Shown: positions 5,538 through 8,211 of the stretch, piece after piece
How positions within the stretch are numbered: position 1 is the stretch's first letter
Layout of the letters: every line of letters begins with the position of its first letter
Assembly: GCA_027023325.1 (NCBI GenBank)
Contig: JALVVQ010000252.1
Coordinates: 1 to 8,211, forward strand
Origin: Campylobacteraceae bacterium
Lineage (GTDB): Bacteria; Campylobacterota; Campylobacteria; Campylobacterales; Sulfurovaceae
Direction of reading: 5' to 3'
Length of the DNA: 8,211 nucleotides
Notes under the pieces: generated by a model
The model's database searches: none
What the model was told of the DNA's origin: nothing
What the model saw: the letters and a program-made list of their open reading frames with translations, nothing else
Position numbers and translations under genes: made by a program

Positions 5538-7442
5538 TTAAAGCCTATAACGGAAAGTGGCGATAATCTCCATATCTCTGTCTATACTTTTGGAAATCAC
5601 CTCTCGTAGATACGCTTTATCCTCGTTGGTCAATACCCCACTGGAGATTACCTCACAGCGAATCTCCGGCTTTCTCTTATGGCGCAACACTTCAATATGT
5701 GCTAGTTCCAGCTTTTTATCCCCTACAGTAAAATAGGTATCTGTCAAAATACGCTGGATACGGGTATTCTCCTGCATCTGCACAAAGGAGCTATAGAGCG
5801 GGGTTGCCACTAGTCCCACAATGAGCAACCATGTTGCCAGCCCTTTGCGTGCGATGCTGATCGGTGAGTAGCCCAGCACCATGAAAGTCATGGCGGCTGC
5901 GAGCACAATACCCACAAGATTGGTCACAAAGAGCAGAAAGGCGGAGCCGAACATCACCCACTCTCCCCAACCTAGCCCTATACCAGCCACAGCGATCGGC
6001 GGTACCAGAGCTACTGCGATCGCCACACCTGCCAGTGAGCCCAATATCTTCTCATTGTTCTTGGCATAAGCAGCTGCCACACCAGAGACAATCGCCACAA
6101 ACAGATCCAGTATCGTAGGAGAGAGTCTACCTGCCATCTCTGTAGTGAGACGTTGCATCGGAAGAGCAAAGGCGATTAGCGCAGCCGTCAGCAGTACTAC
6201 GAACACACCAATAGCAATGGTTTTGAATGCATTGCTTTGCAGGCTACTGTCCTGACGAAGCACTCCCATACTCAGACTGACAATCGGTTGCATCAGTGGC
6301 GCCAGAAGCATCGCACCGATGATCACAGAGCCTGAATTGATAAAGAGTCCAAACGTGGCGATCATCGTCGCCAGTATCAGTAGTGTCATAAAAGTACTAC
6401 TCAGTGTTCCCTCTTCTCTCAGTGTAGCAAACAGTGAGGCATACTGCTCCTTGGACGCATGCTCGAACAGTGGCAGACCTTTAGAGAGATAGCTGATCTG
6501 CTCTTCATCATTGGGGATATGGTCCAGACGGATACTGCTTCGGTCACTTTTGACTGCACTTTGACGCTCCCAAAATGCCTCACCCACCCCCAAGGAGAGT
6601 GCACTCTCTTCTGTCTGGAGCTGTACCGGTGTCTGCAGAGACTCGCTGTCATCAATGAGCACCTCTAGCGGTTTTTCACAGGTCACCTCCATCTCACTGC
6701 TCTTGATAAAGCCCAGTGAGGCGGGGAGCTTCTGCTTCTCTCTGCCTCCAAAAAGCATCATAAGGGGCTGAAAAAGATAGAACTGCAGCAGTGAAGTCGG
6801 TGCCAATACTGCCAGGATATGCTTCCCATCACCACTGCCTAGATTAGGCTTGAGTGCTGACGCAATCCAACTGCGATTGTCATAGTCCAACCCTATAAGC
6901 CCCACCGCTGAGAACTGTTTCTCATCGCCTTTGTCCGTGACAACAGAGAACTGATAGTGCCTGAGTGGCGCTTTCTCTCTCCAGCTCTGCCAGAAATGTT
7001 TGAGCTTGATCCAGAATGAATCAGCCATATAGTCATACTCAAACTCTTTGAGGATCGTCGTGTTTCCGATACGCACATCATTGAGAATCAGCACACCATT
7101 ACAGGTGAAGAGATCGATCCTTTTCTCTGCTGGCTTTAGGGCAAAGAGGTAGGCCTCCTCTCTCTTTTTGGGTAGGTCCAGTATGCGTGTGAGTTTGGGC
7201 TGTTCTGGAAGTGGGACGATACCCATGCTGATCTCATGCACCTTGGCAAAAGCGATCAGTTGTTTGATCTCCTGAAGCGTACCCGTGGTGACGATATGTG
7301 AAGCAGCGGAGAGGTTCAGCTTCTCCAACTCATCATAGCTTTCATAAGGATAGAACAGTACCTCTTCGGAGACTTCGATCTCACACAACGGTTGGACAAA
7401 GCTATCATGCTCTTTGCGATATATATAGTGTACAGTGCCCAT
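5538..7442 (-). CDS. DUF389 membrane protein with N-terminal degenerate DAGK/YegS-like domain
   Basis: A 634-residue protein in three parts. Residues 1-310 are soluble and follow the layout of the diacylglycerol-kinase/YegS lipid-kinase fold: HIVTTGTLQEI (49-58) where GGDGT-LNEV is expected, GIVPL (74-78) where GIIPLGTGND is expected, KRIDLFTCNGVLILNDVRIG (107-126), SGDGKHILAVLAP (203-215), and LIDDSE (262-267) where the DGE motif is expected. Residues about 350-555 are the DUF389 membrane domain, with hallmark segments STFMTLLILATMIATFGLF, SGSVIIGAMLLAPLMQPIV and LAGVAIAVALVPPIAVAG and about six or seven transmembrane helices. Residues 556-634 form a soluble tail. DUF389 function is unknown. 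The kinase-like part lacks the key nucleotide-binding residues, so it may sense or bind a ligand. The start at 7442 follows GGGGA by four bases and has a promoter upstream. Confidence 0.9.
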   Translation of the reverse strand: MGTVHYIYRKEHDSFVQPLCEIEVSEEVLFYPYESYDELEKLNLSAASHIVTTGTLQEIKQLIAFAKVHEISMGIVPLPEQPKLTRILDLPKKREEAYLFALKPAEKRIDLFTCNGVLILNDVRIGNTTILKEFEYDYMADSFWIKLKHFWQSWREKAPLRHYQFSVVTDKGDEKQFSAVGLIGLDYDNRSWIASALKPNLGSGDGKHILAVLAPTSLLQFYLFQPLMMLFGGREKQKLPASLGFIKSSEMEVTCEKPLEVLIDDSESLQTPVQLQTEESALSLGVGEAFWERQSAVKSDRSSIRLDHIPNDEEQISYLSKGLPLFEHASKEQYASLFATLREEGTLSSTFMTLLILATMIATFGLFINSGSVIIGAMLLAPLMQPIVSLSMGVLRQDSSLQSNAFKTIAIGVFVVLLTAALIAFALPMQRLTTEMAGRLSPTILDLFVAIVSGVAAAYAKNNEKILGSLAGVAIAVALVPPIAVAGIGLGWGEWVMFGSAFLLFVTNLVGIVLAAAMTFMVLGYSPISIARKGLATWLLIVGLVATPLYSSFVQMQENTRIQRILTDTYFTVGDKKLELAHIEVLRHKRKPEIRCEVISSGVLTNEDKAYLREVISKSIDRDMEIIATFRYRL

Positions 7443-7471
7443 AGTTTCCCCATCTTCTCTTTCTTATTCAT

Positions 7472-7477
7472 ATTATA
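7472..7477 (-). promoter_or_regulatory. Promoter (-10 TATAAT) for the DUF389 gene
   Basis: The minus strand reads GGCTATAAT, a near-perfect -10 box. Initiation near 7465 gives a leader of about 23 bases before the ATG at 7442. No -35 box is apparent. It is divergent from, and about 45 bases away from, the promoter of the basic lipoprotein, so the two genes share a compact control region. Confidence 0.6.
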
Positions 7478-7516
7478 GCCTATTCGCTTTAGGATAGCTC
7501 TAGATAATCTTCTATA

Positions 7517-7525
7517 TGCTACAAT
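7517..7525 (+). promoter_or_regulatory. Extended -10 promoter for the basic lipoprotein
   Basis: TGCTACAAT fits the same extended -10 pattern as the other promoters here. Initiation near 7532 leaves about 22 bases before the ATG at 7554 and would place the in-frame ATG at 7536 almost at the 5' end of the transcript, which supports the downstream start. Confidence 0.55.
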
Positions 7526-7553
7526 ACACCATATTATGACACAAAGGACAAAG

Positions 7554-8054
7554 ATGAAATTAAGACATATCATACTGGCACTACTGAGCAGCGCACTGTT
7601 TATCGGATGTGCCCCTACACCAAACACGACACTCTCAACAACCACTATCAAGAAGAATATTGTGGGAACATGGCATAGCAAGAGTGCACACAAGACGCGT
7701 GATGCAGTCACGATACGCTCTTCATCGACAGATACTTTTTATCGCAACGGAACACTGCTGAGCACCGAATATATAACCTATATCGGAAAAAGAGGAAGAG
7801 TCCTAGGAAAAGTACGCTATAAGCGCCGCTTCAAGTGGAGAGTACATGGCAATACCATCAAGACTACTTTCAGAAGTTGCAGCAGTCGCATACTCAAAAG
7901 ACCTCGCAACAGCAAGGTAAGCTTCGTAACCGATGTTTTAAAAGCGGCCTGCAAGTATGCCAACGGCGCATCCAGAAAGACAAGTAGATCCAAGAGAATA
8001 CACTATATCAGCAAGCATAAACTCATAGTGAGAGGAAAAACACTCTACCGATAA
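7554..8054 (+). CDS. Very basic lipoprotein, lipocalin-like N-terminal motif, function unknown
   Basis: A 166-residue protein beginning MKLRHIILALLSSALFIGC, a lipoprotein signal with the lipidated cysteine at residue 19. The mature part begins with a Thr/Ser-rich linker, then IVGTWHS and DTFYRNGTLLSTEYITY, a pattern seen at the start of small lipocalin-like beta barrels (GxW then a strand ending F..NG). The remainder is unusually rich in Lys and Arg, including KVRYKRRFKWRVHGN and RKTSRSKRIHY, giving a strongly positive charge. That could suit binding to anionic lipids, lipopolysaccharide or cell wall polymers, but this is only an inference. Two further cysteines in the mature part could pair. 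The start at 7554 has AAAGGA five bases upstream; an ATG at 7536 is in frame but has no ribosome site. It is divergent from the DUF389 gene. Confidence 0.75.
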   Translation: MKLRHIILALLSSALFIGCAPTPNTTLSTTTIKKNIVGTWHSKSAHKTRDAVTIRSSSTDTFYRNGTLLSTEYITYIGKRGRVLGKVRYKRRFKWRVHGNTIKTTFRSCSSRILKRPRNSKVSFVTDVLKAACKYANGASRKTSRSKRIHYISKHKLIVRGKTLYR

Positions 8055-8083
8055 GGATACTGGAGTCTTGCACTCCAATCCTT
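8053..8083. terminator. Hairpin between convergent genes (possible bidirectional terminator)
   Basis: AAGGAT-AC-TGGAGT, loop CTTGC, then ACTCCA-ATCCTT: two perfect 6-base-pair arms with one 2-base bulge. It begins at the lipoprotein stop codon and ends just before the purL stop. This is where a shared terminator is expected for convergent genes. Neither side has a T-run, so any intrinsic termination would be weak. Confidence 0.55.
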
Positions 8084-8085
8084 CC

Positions 8086-8211
8086 CTAGAGATCCTGCTC
8101 GATCACCTCTGCAAAGCGGTTGAAGTAGATCTCCTTTACTTTTGTCAGAGGCAGTACGACATCATTGACTTTGACTTGATCGCCCCCTACTTTTCCAATG
8201 ATATCTGTCGG
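8086..8211 (-). CDS. purL: Phosphoribosylformylglycinamidine synthase PurL, C-terminal fragment
   Basis: Only the last 41 codons and the stop are in the window; the gene continues past the right edge. The fragment reads PTDIIGKVGGDQVKVNDVVL and ends in KVKEIYFNRFAEVIEQDL. The IGKVGGDxxxVN stretch followed by a helix with EIYF..F is how PurL (FGAM synthase large subunit, fourth step of purine synthesis, ATP-dependent amidotransfer to FGAR) ends, especially in Campylobacterota. The tail carries no catalytic residues, so the call rests on its overall pattern. The gene is convergent with the basic lipoprotein gene, and a hairpin lies between their stops. Confidence 0.72.
   Translation of the reverse strand, partial: PTDIIGKVGGDQVKVNDVVLPLTKVKEIYFNRFAEVIEQDL

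Noticed and set aside
7316..7711. Minus-strand reading frame spanning the divergent DUF389/lipoprotein promoters
   Set aside because: It overlaps both real gene starts and two promoters, and its hydrophobic part is the antisense of the lipoprotein signal sequence.
1..8211. Defence system, prophage, insertion sequence or CRISPR array
   Set aside because: No nuclease/helicase/toxin pairs, transposase, phage structural genes, terminal inverted repeats or spaced direct repeats were seen; the content is core and envelope genes.

Overview
The window looks like ordinary chromosome from a Campylobacterota (epsilonproteobacterial) organism, most likely close to Sulfurovum. This is an inference. It rests on the kinds of proteins seen, moderately AT-rich DNA, short intergenic gaps, and promoters that show a strong extended -10 (TGCTAAAAT, TGCTACAAT, GGCTATAAT, GACTATAAT) with no clear -35 box. 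There are no tRNA or rRNA genes, insertion sequences, CRISPR arrays or phage genes, and no stretch longer than about 120 bases lacks a gene.

Layout. A secreted NlpC/P60-like cysteine hydrolase (39-530, minus) is divergent from a small NifU/Nfu-type Fe-S scaffold (626-913, plus). The scaffold gene overlaps the 3' end of a short alkylguanine-DNA alkyltransferase-family gene (903-1217, minus). A plus-strand operon follows: a small Cys-rich lipoprotein, the rRNA-maturation endonuclease YbeY and a CaCA-family Na+/Ca2+ antiporter (1321-3089). Next is a secreted protein built from four Cys-to-Trp blocks, each with three units at an exact 23-residue period, ending in a peptidoglycan-binding domain (3207-4601). 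It overlaps the 3' end of a D-amino-acid transaminase-like class IV PLP enzyme (4588-5442, minus). That enzyme lies downstream of a 634-residue DUF389 membrane protein (5538-7442, minus). A very basic lipoprotein (7554-8054, plus) is divergent from the DUF389 gene, and the C-terminus of PurL (8086-8211, minus) enters from the right edge.

The genes do not form one pathway. Several act at the cell envelope (hydrolase, two lipoproteins, peptidoglycan-binding repeat protein, possible D-amino-acid supply); the others are housekeeping genes (Fe-S, DNA repair, ribosome maturation, purine synthesis). The best candidates for something under-described are the N-terminal half of the DUF389 protein, which reads as a diacylglycerol-kinase/YegS-like fold that has lost its catalytic motifs; the strictly periodic repeat protein; and a transaminase with an altered carboxylate-binding motif. 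I do not see a new multi-gene system here.
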